NCBI RefSeq assembly: GCF_000410875.1
Contig: NZ_AROI01000034.1
Span: 1 to 46,450 of the forward strand
Reading direction: 5' to 3'
Length of the DNA: 46,450 nucleotides
DNA from: Halopseudomonas pelagia CL-AP6
Lineage (GTDB): Bacteria; Pseudomonadota; Gammaproteobacteria; Pseudomonadales; Pseudomonadaceae
Each line of letters begins with the position of its first letter. Position 1 is the first letter of the stretch. This document shows positions 26,781-34,358 of the stretch, piece after piece. The position numbers and the translations under genes were made by a program. The notes below the pieces were generated by a model, which searched no databases, had not been told where the DNA came from, and saw only the letters and a program-made list of their open reading frames with translations.

Positions 26781-26837
26781 TTTTGCGCACAAGGTATTGA
26801 CCCGTCAAGAGGTCTCGCCTATTGTTTTGCGCACAAG
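26781..26837. promoter_or_regulatory. twin TTTTGCGCACAAG boxes, candidate MarR/OhrR operator
   Basis: TTTTGCGCACAAG occurs at 26781-26793 and again, identical, at 26825-26837, 44 bp apart (close to four helical turns). The core TTGCGCACAA is almost palindromic, as is usual for MarR-family sites. The pair lies between the divergent marR-like and DUF1499 genes, so it could serve autoregulation and control of the DUF1499/flavoprotein operon. Confidence 0.65.
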
Positions 26838-26863
26838 ATAAATTAGTTTGGAGAAGCGCTACT

Positions 26864-27310
26864 ATGAAATGGATACTAATCGCGATCATCGTGCTGCTGG
26901 GCGCCGGATTTGCCTATATCTATTGGCAGAACGGCCAGATTCCCGAGCTGGGCCACGCCAATGGGCAGTTCAAGCCTTTGAGTGACAACCCGAATGGCGT
27001 ATCGACCCAGGCCAGCGACCCAGACAAGCGCGTGGCCACCTGGCCGTTCAAGACTGACCAGGCTGAGACTATGCAAGCCATCAAGAATGCCGTCGCTAGC
27101 CATGGTGGCGCTGAGCAGGTCAGTGAAACCAGCGATTACCTGCGAGTGGTGTTCGTGACACCCAAAATGCGCTTTCGTGACGACGTTGAGTTCTATCTGG
27201 ATGCAGAGAACAAAGAGGTGCACTTTCGCTCCGCCAGCCGCGCCGGCAAGTCCGATATGGGTTTGAACCGACAGCGCCACGAACAACTGACTGCGCTTTA
27301 CCACCGCTGA
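26864..27310 (+). CDS. DUF1499 domain protein
   Basis: This is a 148-residue protein starting MKWILIAIIVLLGAGFAYIYW, so an N-terminal membrane anchor or uncleaved signal (about 3-21) leads a periplasmic DUF1499 domain. The domain has NPNGVSTQASDP, a Lys-x-Asp segment and the C-terminal DDVEFYLDAENKEVHFRSASRAGKSDMGLNR block typical of the family. GGAG lies 10 nt before the ATG at 26864. The flavoprotein fusion starts 38 bp downstream, so co-transcription is likely. Function of DUF1499 is not established. Confidence 0.88.
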   Translation: MKWILIAIIVLLGAGFAYIYWQNGQIPELGHANGQFKPLSDNPNGVSTQASDPDKRVATWPFKTDQAETMQAIKNAVASHGGAEQVSETSDYLRVVFVTPKMRFRDDVEFYLDAENKEVHFRSASRAGKSDMGLNRQRHEQLTALYHR

Positions 27311-27347
27311 GTCTGGCGGCCTTACTGAATCTGGAGTGATACGTGCT

Positions 27348-29495
27348 ATGAAAGCCGGAAAAATCATTGTCGTTCTGCTGATCGCTGTACTGGTGGCCGG
27401 CTTTTTCCTGTTCGACCTCAATCAGTACTTCAGCCTGGAGTGGCTAAAAAGCCAGCAGGCCAGCCTGGACGCGCAGGTAGCGGCTAAACCATTAGCGGCG
27501 GCGGCGATTTTCTTCGGTGTTTATGTGCTGGTTACGGCGTTGTCATTGCCTGGCGCGGCGCTGATGACGCTAGTCGGCGGCGCGTTGTTCGGGCTGGGTT
27601 GGGGCCTGTTGCTGGTGTCTTTTGCCTCGGTACTGGGCGCTACCCTGGCGATGATTATCAGCCGGTTTTTGCTGCAGAGCTGGGTGCAGAAGCGTTTTGG
27701 CAATCGGCTGAAGGCGATCAACCAGGGCGTGGATAACGAAGGCGCCTTCTATCTCTTCGCTCTGCGCCTGGTACCGGTGTTCCCGTTCTTTCTGATCAAC
27801 CTGGCGATGGGCCTGACTCGCCTTAAAGTCACCACCTTCTGGTGGGTCAGCCAGATCGGCATGCTGCCCGGTACGCTGGTGTATGTAAACGCCGGCCGCG
27901 AGCTGGGCCAGATCGACTCGCTGGGCGGCATTCTGTCTCCCGGTTTGATCGGTGCTTTTGTGCTGCTTGGGCTGTTCCCGCTGATTGCACGCAAAATCCT
28001 TGAGTGGGTCAAGGCAAGGCGGGTTTATAAGGGCTGGAACAAGCCTGCCAGTTTCGACCACAACCTGGTGGTGATCGGCGCCGGTAGCGGCGGTTTGGTC
28101 AGCGCTTATATCGCGGCGGCGGTGAAGGCCAATGTCACCCTGATCGAGAAGCATGCGATGGGCGGCGATTGCCTGAACACTGGCTGCGTGCCGTCCAAGG
28201 CGTTGATCCGCTCGGCCAAGCTGGCAGCGGAAATCAACAAGGCGCATGAGCTGGGCTATAACGAGGCCAGCGCCAGCGTGAATTTTGCCCGGGTGATGGA
28301 TCGCATCCAGCGGGTGATCGGCGATATCGAGCCCCATGATTCGGTCGAGCGCTATACCGAACTGGGCGTGGAAGTGATTCAGGGCGAGGCCCGCATCACC
28401 AGCCCCTGGCAGATCGAGGTCAATGGCCGGGCGCTGACTACGCGCAATATCATCATCGCCGCTGGCGCCAAGCCCTTTATGCCGGAGATTCCGGGTCTGG
28501 ATCAGGTCACCGCTTACAACTCCGATACCCTGTGGGGCCTGCGCGAGCAACCCAAACGCCTGCTGGTGCTGGGCGCCGGGCCGATCGGCTGCGAACTGGC
28601 CCAGGCCTTCCAGCGGTTGGGCAGCCAGGTAATTCAGGTGGAAATGGGCCCACGGCCGCTACCGCGAGAAGACGCCGATGCCAGCGACCTGGTTATGCAG
28701 CATCTGCGTAACGAGGGTGTGGATCTGCGCCTGCGCCATCAGGCAGAGCGGTTTGAGGTGCTGGAAGGCGGGCAGCAGCAGTTGGTCGCCAAACAGCTGG
28801 ATGACGGCGAGTACGTGGCAATCCCCTTCGATGCGGTACTGGTGGCTGTCGGCCGCAAGGCCAACACCACGGGTTATGGCGCCGAGGAGTTGGAACTGGA
28901 ATTACGCGAGAACGGTACACTGCAAACCAATGAGTATCTGGCCACGCGCTTTCCCAACATCTATGCCGTGGGCGATGTGACCGGGCCGTACCAGTTTACC
29001 CATGTGTCCGCGCACCAAGCCTGGTATGCCGCGGTGAATGCGCTATTCGGCACCTTCAAGCGCTTCAAGGTCGATTATCGAGTGATCCCACGCGTGACCT
29101 TTACTGACCCTGAAGTGGCCAGTGTCGGGCTGTCGGAAGCCGAAGCCCGAGCGCAGGAGATCGATTTTGAAGTGACCCGCTACGGTATCGACGACCTGGA
29201 CCGGGCCATTGCCGATCAGGCTGCGGTGGGTTTTGTCAAAGTGCTTACCGTGCCAGGCAAGGACAAGATCCTGGGCGTGACTATTGTCGGTCAGCATGCC
29301 GGCGAGTTGCTGGCTGAGTACGTGCTGGCAATGAAGCACAACCTGGGTCTGAACAAGATTCTGGGCACCATTCACAGCTATCCGACCATGGCCGAAGCCA
29401 ACAAGTACGCGGCCGGCGAATGGAAACGTGCGCATGCGCCTGCCGGGGTACTGCGCTGGGTTGAGCGTTTGCACCGTCGGCGGCTGGGGCGCTGA
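27348..29495 (+). CDS. TVP38/TMEM64 - FAD pyridine nucleotide-disulfide oxidoreductase fusion
   Basis: It starts at the ATG at 27348 (GGAG 11 nt upstream) and gives 715 residues. Residues about 5-220 are a TVP38/TMEM64 (DedA-like) membrane domain with ARP-like AxLPGAALMTLVGGALFG. Residues about 235-690 are a class I flavoprotein reductase: GAGSGGLVSA FAD site, redox disulfide C275/C280 in GGDCLNTGCVPSK, NAD(P)H site LVLGAGPIGCE, and the dimerisation domain. The catalytic His-Glu dyad of lipoamide dehydrogenase is altered: HSYPTMAE puts Tyr678 where His precedes Pro, with Glu683 kept. It is mercuric-reductase-like without the C-terminal Cys pair. Probably a membrane-anchored disulfide/quinone-type reductase; substrate unknown. 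Confidence 0.9.
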   Translation: MKAGKIIVVLLIAVLVAGFFLFDLNQYFSLEWLKSQQASLDAQVAAKPLAAAAIFFGVYVLVTALSLPGAALMTLVGGALFGLGWGLLLVSFASVLGATLAMIISRFLLQSWVQKRFGNRLKAINQGVDNEGAFYLFALRLVPVFPFFLINLAMGLTRLKVTTFWWVSQIGMLPGTLVYVNAGRELGQIDSLGGILSPGLIGAFVLLGLFPLIARKILEWVKARRVYKGWNKPASFDHNLVVIGAGSGGLVSAYIAAAVKANVTLIEKHAMGGDCLNTGCVPSKALIRSAKLAAEINKAHELGYNEASASVNFARVMDRIQRVIGDIEPHDSVERYTELGVEVIQGEARITSPWQIEVNGRALTTRNIIIAAGAKPFMPEIPGLDQVTAYNSDTLWGLREQPKRLLVLGAGPIGCELAQAFQRLGSQVIQVEMGPRPLPREDADASDLVMQHLRNEGVDLRLRHQAERFEVLEGGQQQLVAKQLDDGEYVAIPFDAVLVAVGRKANTTGYGAEELELELRENGTLQTNEYLATRFPNIYAVGDVTGPYQFTHVSAHQAWYAAVNALFGTFKRFKVDYRVIPRVTFTDPEVASVGLSEAEARAQEIDFEVTRYGIDDLDRAIADQAAVGFVKVLTVPGKDKILGVTIVGQHAGELLAEYVLAMKHNLGLNKILGTIHSYPTMAEANKYAAGEWKRAHAPAGVLRWVERLHRRRLGR

Positions 29496-29498
29496 TTT

Positions 29499-31676
29499 AT
29501 GCGCTTGTCGGTGGTATTGCCGGTACTCAATGAGGCAGCGGGGATAGTCAATGCCCTGCTGCCGCTGCAGCCGGTACGCGACCGGATTGAACTGCTAGTG
29601 GTGGATGGCGGCAGTAGCGATAACAGCTGTGAACTGGCGCGCCCTTTGGCCGATCGGGTGCTGGTGTCAGGGCCGGGCCGGGCGCGGCAGATGAATGTCG
29701 GGGCTGCTGCTGCGCGCGGGGATGTGTTGCTGTTTTTGCATGCTGATACGCAGTTGCCTGATGGGTTTGTGGCGTTGATAGAGGCTGCGGTGTTTGGCCA
29801 GCCCGCTATCGCGGCGAGGCCGCCGCTCCCACCAAACCCTGCCATACCCACTCCTGCAATACCTGATCCTGCCATACCCAATTCTGCAATACCGAATTCT
29901 GGCACACCAAACCCTGCAACCTCCCCAACCCCACCCTCAACCTCGACCTCGACCTGTGGGAGCGGCGGCCCCGCCGCGATAACCCCTACCCAACACTCCA
30001 CCCAAGCCCAGCCCCACCCCCAACCCCCCACCCAAACCGGTGGGACCGGCGGCCTCGCCGCGATAGCCCCTACCCAACACTCCACCCAAGCCCAGCCCCA
30101 CCCCCAGCCCCCCACCCAAACCGGTGGGAGCGGCGGCCTCGCCGCGATAGCCCCTACCCAACACGCCACCCAAGCCCAGCCCCAACCCCCCATCCAAACC
30201 GGCGGGAGCGGCGGCCTCGCCGCGATAGCGATCCCACCAAACTCAGCAAAACTCTGGGGCCGCTTCGATGTGCGACTAACACCCACCTCCCCGCTGTTAA
30301 ACCTGGTGGCCTGGATGATGAACCAACGCTCGCGGCTAACCGGCATCTGCACCGGCGACCAAGCCATCTTCGTGCGCCGCGACCTGTTCGACCAACTGGG
30401 TGGTTATGCCGATATTCCATTGATGGAGGATATCGACCTCAGCCACCGCTTGCGCAAAATCTCCAGCCCAGCCTGCCTGCGCCCACCAGTGACCACGTCC
30501 AGCCGAAAATGGCAAAAACACGGCGTCTGGCGAACTATCTGCCTCATGTGGTGGATACGGCTGCAGTACTGGGCCGGCGTCTCACCCGAACGTCTGGTGC
30601 GCCAGTACTACGGCGCCGCCCCCAAGAGCCAGCCCACCCCAGGAGTGTCGAGTTCCACCTCGACACAACAGCGTCAGCCACGCCACCGCTGGCCGAGATG
30701 GAACTCGGCCTTCCCGGGTACCACCAAAACCACTGAGCAAGCGCAATCAGCACCCGCGCCCACCCCGGGAGTGTCGAGTTCCACCTCGACACAACGGCGT
30801 CAGCCACGCCACCGCTGGCCGAGATGGAACTCGGCCTTCCCGGGTACCACCAAAACCAATGAGCAAGCGCAATCAGCGCCCGAGCCCACCCCGGGAGTGT
30901 CGAGTTCCACCTCGACACAACAGCGTCAGCCACGCCACCGCTGGCCGAGATGGAACTCGGCCTTCCCGGGTACCACCAAAACCACTGAGCAAGCGCAATC
31001 AGCGCCCGAGTCCAATCCGGGAGTGTCGAGTTCCACCTCGACACCAGCTCGCCCCGAGACTCCGCATCGGCAAACAACCCGCCCGCTGCTGATTTTCGCC
31101 AAGGCGCCCATCCCTGGCACTGTCAAAACCCGGCTGATGCCTGCCCTGGGCGCAGCAGGCGCCTGTGATCTGTATCAGCAGTTGCTGCGGCACACCTTGA
31201 AACAAACCGGCGACTGGCCGGGCCAGCGTTTTCTCTACTGCGCTCCAGATACGACCCATCCGCTGTTTGCCCGCCTGGCCAGCGAGCATCATCTGCAACT
31301 GCGCCAGCAGTACGGCGACGATCTGGGTTCGCGTATGGCGCAGGCGTTGGCCGAGCATCCGGGCGGTGGATTGCTGATCGGTACCGACTGCCCGCTGATC
31401 AGCACCGCGGTATTACTTGAGGCAGATCAAGCACTGGCCACACACGACACCGCCATCATCCCCAGCGAGGATGGCGGCTATGTGATGATCGGCCAGCGCC
31501 AGCCTGATACAACCGCGTTCACTGATATGCGTTGGAGCCACCCCCAGGTTATGGCCAATACCCGCCAGCGCCTGGCCACAGCGGGCATGACCCTTTGGGA
31601 AGGCCCGGTATTATGGGATCTTGACGAGCCTGCTGATCTGCCACGCCTTGATGCCATACCCCTTATGCCCCTCTAG
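29499..31676 (+). CDS. fused rSAM-associated transferases (TIGR04283 + TIGR04282) with in-frame repeat arrays
   Basis: This 725-residue frame starts 4 bp after the flavoprotein stop. Residues 1-101 and 251-375 make one GT2-like transferase (TIGR04283 type): VVLPVLNEAAGI, VVDGGSSDNS, LFLHADTQLP, then WGRFDVRL (W253), TGDQAIFVRR, LMEDIDLSHRL. It is split by about 149 residues encoded by a REP array (Pro/Thr/Gln/Gly-rich). Residues about 376-527 are a second repeat-encoded linker. Residues 528-725 are the TIGR04282/DUF2064 transferase: FAKAPIPGTVKTRL, GTDCPLI, SEDGGYVMIG. These two families are usually separate adjacent genes in arsenosugar/rSAM loci. Whether the split GT2 half folds and works is uncertain. 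Confidence 0.88.
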   Translation: MRLSVVLPVLNEAAGIVNALLPLQPVRDRIELLVVDGGSSDNSCELARPLADRVLVSGPGRARQMNVGAAAARGDVLLFLHADTQLPDGFVALIEAAVFGQPAIAARPPLPPNPAIPTPAIPDPAIPNSAIPNSGTPNPATSPTPPSTSTSTCGSGGPAAITPTQHSTQAQPHPQPPTQTGGTGGLAAIAPTQHSTQAQPHPQPPTQTGGSGGLAAIAPTQHATQAQPQPPIQTGGSGGLAAIAIPPNSAKLWGRFDVRLTPTSPLLNLVAWMMNQRSRLTGICTGDQAIFVRRDLFDQLGGYADIPLMEDIDLSHRLRKISSPACLRPPVTTSSRKWQKHGVWRTICLMWWIRLQYWAGVSPERLVRQYYGAAPKSQPTPGVSSSTSTQQRQPRHRWPRWNSAFPGTTKTTEQAQSAPAPTPGVSSSTSTQRRQPRHRWPRWNSAFPGTTKTNEQAQSAPEPTPGVSSSTSTQQRQPRHRWPRWNSAFPGTTKTTEQAQSAPESNPGVSSSTSTPARPETPHRQTTRPLLIFAKAPIPGTVKTRLMPALGAAGACDLYQQLLRHTLKQTGDWPGQRFLYCAPDTTHPLFARLASEHHLQLRQQYGDDLGSRMAQALAEHPGGGLLIGTDCPLISTAVLLEADQALATHDTAIIPSEDGGYVMIGQRQPDTTAFTDMRWSHPQVMANTRQRLATAGMTLWEGPVLWDLDEPADLPRLDAIPLMPL
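29808..30232. repeat. REP array inside the GT2 domain coding sequence (84-bp units)
   Basis: It begins with a REP in inverted orientation (29808-29832), a 120-bp stretch of 'cctgcaatacc'-like microrepeats, then four REP copies starting at 29956, 30040, 30124 and 30202. Spacings are 84, 84 and 78 bp, all multiples of three, so the frame stays open. Each unit encodes about 28 residues containing [14 protein letters not shown]. The hairpins resemble those around the RAYT gene at 45912. Confidence 0.93.
30645..31044. repeat. 126-bp in-frame tandem array linking the two transferase domains
   Basis: Units start at 30645, 30771, 30897 and 31023, exactly 126 bp (42 codons) apart; the fourth copy is only about 22 bp. 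Each contains the second-family inverted pair: GTCGAGTTCCACCTCGAC and GCCGAGATGGAACTCGGC. In the second hairpin both arms differ from the 227-bp-array version (GCCGAG/CTCGGC against GTCGAG/CTCGAC), a paired change that keeps the stem. Confidence 0.95.
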
Positions 31677-31818
31677 TTCGGTGCTTTTCAGCCAGCATCC
31701 AAAGCCTAATCATTCGGGCTCGGTCACTCGCCACTTATAATGCCGTGCGGGCAACATCACAGCCGTTTATACAGATTCATTCCATCCATAGGACATAGTT
31801 CCACCCGTAGTTAGCTGA

Positions 31819-32010
31819 CTATATGGTCACCTCCATGCAGCGATGCGCTGCCATGTGCTCGACCGGGCGATTCAGGTTCACGCCGCTGCCGTGTGTATGC
31901 CAGGACCCGTCCTCGCCTCTGCCTACGCCCGCACCCTGCGCCTGGCCGACGGCCCGGATGAGGTGCCCCTGGGCACGATTGCCAAGCTGGAAATGAGCCG
32001 GTATTTGTAA
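31819..32010 (+). pseudogene. remnant of an acyl-CoA dehydrogenase C-terminus
   Basis: Frame 1 from 31819 to the stop at 32008-32010 reads ...MRCHVLDRAIQVHAAAV...SAYARTLRLADGPDEV...GTIAKLEMSRYL. This is the C-terminal end of an acyl-CoA dehydrogenase of the ACAD10/11-associated type (compare RVIDRAIQVHGAAGV and ARTLRLADGPDEVH). An in-frame stop at 31816 and the missing first ~340 residues show it is a fragment. The catalytic neighbourhood has degenerated (AAV for GAAGV, VPLG for VH). Its usual partner, a phosphotransferase, follows at 32156. Confidence 0.85.
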
Positions 32011-32083
32011 GGCTGCCTTTTGCTATTCGAGTAGCCCGCTTGGATTCTCACTTTAGCGTGATGGCGATGGATTCACCGGCTTG

Positions 32084-32115
32084 CTATCACGCCAGACTTC
32101 GGTCTGGCGTGATAG
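32084..32115. other. perfect 14-bp hairpin with TTCG loop upstream of the phosphotransferase
   Basis: CTATCACGCCAGAC-TTCG-GTCTGGCGTGATAG is a perfect 14-bp stem with a stable TTCG tetraloop, 40 bp before the start at 32156. There is no T run after it on either strand, so it is not a standard intrinsic terminator. It may be an mRNA-end stabiliser, a 5'-leader structure or a remnant tied to the adjacent pseudogene. Confidence 0.7.
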
Positions 32116-32155
32116 GTTATGAACCTGACAATTCTAATAGCACAGGACCTTCTAG

Positions 32156-33202
32156 ATGAGCGAAGCAACCCTGATTGACGTACTACCTGCGCACCGTTTT
32201 GATGAAGCCCGCCTGCTTTCCTACCTGACTGGCCGCCTGGCCGGCGCTGAACAGGGTATGCAGGTAAAGCAGTTTCAGGGTGGCCAGTCCAACCCGACAT
32301 ACTTGCTAAGCATGGCCGAGTACCGTTACGTACTGCGCAAGAAGCCGCCGGGCAAATTGCTGCCTTCGGCGCATATGGTTGAGCGTGAGTACCAAGTGAT
32401 CAACGCCCTGGGCAGCACCAATGTACCTGTGCCGACTGCCCGCCTGCTGTGCGAAGACCCCGAGATAATCGGCACTGCTTTTTACATCATGGATTACGTC
32501 GAGGGCCGTGTGCATACGCAACCCTTGCTGGGTGACGTTGAACAAAGCCAGCGTCTGCCGATTTACCGCTCGATGATCGAGACCATGGCCCAACTGCATA
32601 ACGTCGACTGGAAGGCGGTCGGCCTGGAAAATTATGGCAAGACCGAGGGCTACATTCCACGCCAGATCAAGCGCTGGAGCGGCCAGTTCGAAGCCAGCCG
32701 CACCGGCGACATGCCGGCCATGGACGCGCTGATGGCCTGGCTGCCAGACAATATGCCAAAGGACGACCACACCACCATCGCCCATGGCGACTTCCGTATC
32801 GGCAATCTGATTTTGCATCCCACCGAGCCCAGGGTTGTGTCGATTCTGGACTGGGAACTGGCGACCCTCGGCCACCCGCTGTCTGATCTGGCCTACTGCT
32901 GCCTGCCCTACCACCTGCCTGCCGGGATTAATGGCGTCAAAGGCATGCTCGGAGCTGACCTCAAGGGCATGGGCTTGCCTGAAGAGCAGCAGGTACTGGA
33001 ATGGTATTGCCAGTACAGCGGGCGCAGCGAGATACCCGACTGGAATTTCTTCCTCGCGTTTTCACTGTTCCGCCTGGCGGCAATTCTACAGGGCGTTTAT
33101 CACCGCGCCGTGCAGGGTAATGCCAGTAATGCCGATGCATTGGAAGTGGGCAAGCGCGCCGGGCTGTTGGCTGAACGGGGCTGGGAGATAGCGCAAAGCT
33201 AA
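32156..33202 (+). CDS. phosphotransferase family protein (ACAD10/11-like APH domain)
   Basis: This is a 348-residue aminoglycoside-phosphotransferase-fold protein. It shows GGQSNPTYLL (nucleotide loop), VLRKKPPG with the ATP-binding Lys, REYQVINALG, the catalytic HGDFRIGN (H210-D212) and the metal-binding DWE (D232). In bacteria this subgroup pairs with acyl-CoA dehydrogenases, and together they resemble human ACAD10/ACAD11, where the kinase domain phosphorylates 4-hydroxy acyl-CoAs before dehydration. The acyl-CoA dehydrogenase partner is only a remnant just upstream, so the pathway may be incomplete here or completed by a dehydrogenase elsewhere. Confidence 0.92.
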   Translation: MSEATLIDVLPAHRFDEARLLSYLTGRLAGAEQGMQVKQFQGGQSNPTYLLSMAEYRYVLRKKPPGKLLPSAHMVEREYQVINALGSTNVPVPTARLLCEDPEIIGTAFYIMDYVEGRVHTQPLLGDVEQSQRLPIYRSMIETMAQLHNVDWKAVGLENYGKTEGYIPRQIKRWSGQFEASRTGDMPAMDALMAWLPDNMPKDDHTTIAHGDFRIGNLILHPTEPRVVSILDWELATLGHPLSDLAYCCLPYHLPAGINGVKGMLGADLKGMGLPEEQQVLEWYCQYSGRSEIPDWNFFLAFSLFRLAAILQGVYHRAVQGNASNADALEVGKRAGLLAERGWEIAQS

Positions 33203-33204
33203 AG

Positions 33205-33440
33205 TCAAAATGGATGCCCGCCTTCGCGGGTATGACCTGGTGTGTGGGGTCCCGAAGGGGTGTGAATGACGCGGAGGATAGTTTCTGCGCGCGGCAATGA
33301 TTAGCTGTATGGACTCTTGCCTGCGTGCGGATCACGCGTTGGAAAAACGTCCACCTGCGCGGGACTGACGGCGCGTATGGATTCGCATCCGTACTCCCAG
33401 CCACGTCATCCTCGCGAACGCGAGGATCCATTTTTGGGTT
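33205..33440. repeat. two hairpin elements in the surE upstream region
   Basis: A copy of the 'caaaatggatgcccgcc-ttc-gcgggtatgac' element is at about 33207-33236, and a copy of GTCATCCTCGCGAACGCGAG with 'gatccatttttgggtt' is at about 33405-33442. The rest of the 276-bp gap is degenerate. A good ribosome site (AGGAG) precedes surE. Confidence 0.75.
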
Positions 33441-33478
33441 GAAAACCGCGATTTCACACCACTTCAGGAGAACAACAG

Positions 33479-34318
33479 ATGTCCAAACCAATCAAGCGCG
33501 TACTGCTGACTAACGACGACGGCTGGCGCGGCCCAGGCCTCAAGATTCTGGAAGACATCGCCGAGCAGATCGCCGAGGAGGTCTGGATCATTTCACCAGA
33601 CCTGGATCAAAGCGGCGTATCCATGTCCATTACCCTGCACTCGCCGCTGCGCGTGCACCCATTCGGAGAGCGGCGTTTCAGCGTCAGCGGCACCCCCAGT
33701 GACTGTGTATTGCTCGCCGTAGGCGAGTTGATGCCAGTACCGCCCGATCTGGTGCTGTCTGGCGTTAACGCCGGCGCCAACATCAGCGACTCGGTGGCCT
33801 ACTCCGGCACCATTGGCGGCGCGCTGACCGCGACCCTTATGGGCATACCCTCGATAGCGCTATCCCAGGCCTATCACAAGGGCAACGACATTCACTGGGA
33901 AACAGCCAGCCACTTCGGCGCCGGCATTGTTCGGCAACTGCTAGAAAAAGGCTGGCCGACCGATTGCGCGATGAACGTCAACTTCCCCGCCAGCCCGCCA
34001 GAAGATGTCACCGGCGTTGCCACCTGCCGCGCCCGCGGTGGCAGCATTGGCGGCATCAACATCGAAAGCCGCCGGGATACCCGCGATGTGCCCTACTACT
34101 GGTTGGGTTTTCAGCGTCAGACCGAGCGCATTATCGGCCTGGATACCGACGTAGGCGCCCTGCGCGCTGGCCGGATCAGCATCTCACCGCTGCGCTTCGA
34201 GCGCGATATCGCCAGTTGGCAGATCGACAGTCAAGCCATGTCGGAAAAACTCGGCATTGCCTACCAGAGTGACAGTGAACTGGCAGGTGCGGGGCAGGAT
34301 CCGAGCATTGATCATTAA
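33479..34318 (+). CDS. surE: SurE family 5'/3'-nucleotidase
   Basis: This 279-residue SurE has the metal-site LLTNDDG (D13, D14), S45, SGTPSDC (70-76) and SGVNAGANISDSVAYSGTIGGA with N97. The enzyme is a divalent-metal-dependent phosphatase for nucleoside monophosphates, and some members act on exopolyphosphate. The classical surE neighbours (truD, pcm, nlpD, rpoS) are absent, and the protein is longer than the ~250-residue norm, so this is probably a second, accessory SurE. AGGAG precedes the ATG by 8-9 nt. The SDR gene follows after 40 bp. Confidence 0.92.
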   Translation: MSKPIKRVLLTNDDGWRGPGLKILEDIAEQIAEEVWIISPDLDQSGVSMSITLHSPLRVHPFGERRFSVSGTPSDCVLLAVGELMPVPPDLVLSGVNAGANISDSVAYSGTIGGALTATLMGIPSIALSQAYHKGNDIHWETASHFGAGIVRQLLEKGWPTDCAMNVNFPASPPEDVTGVATCRARGGSIGGINIESRRDTRDVPYYWLGFQRQTERIIGLDTDVGALRAGRISISPLRFERDIASWQIDSQAMSEKLGIAYQSDSELAGAGQDPSIDH

Positions 34319-34358
34319 TCCCAGTTTCAAGCGTGAAACTGAAAACAAGGAGAACACC

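Noticed and set aside
29378..30367. 329-codon minus-strand frame across the REP array in the fused transferase
   Set aside because: It is produced by the repeats (GWGWGWA-type low complexity) and opposes conserved domain codons.
30544..31077. 177-codon minus-strand frame with repeated VVSRWNSTLPGWAR peptides
   Set aside because: It is a by-product of the 126-bp array read on the other strand and opposes the fused transferase frame that ends in a conserved DUF2064 domain.
31677..31818. Further upstream part of the acyl-CoA dehydrogenase remnant
   Set aside because: I could not find convincing ACAD codons upstream of 31819 in any frame; the junction of the deletion is probably near there.
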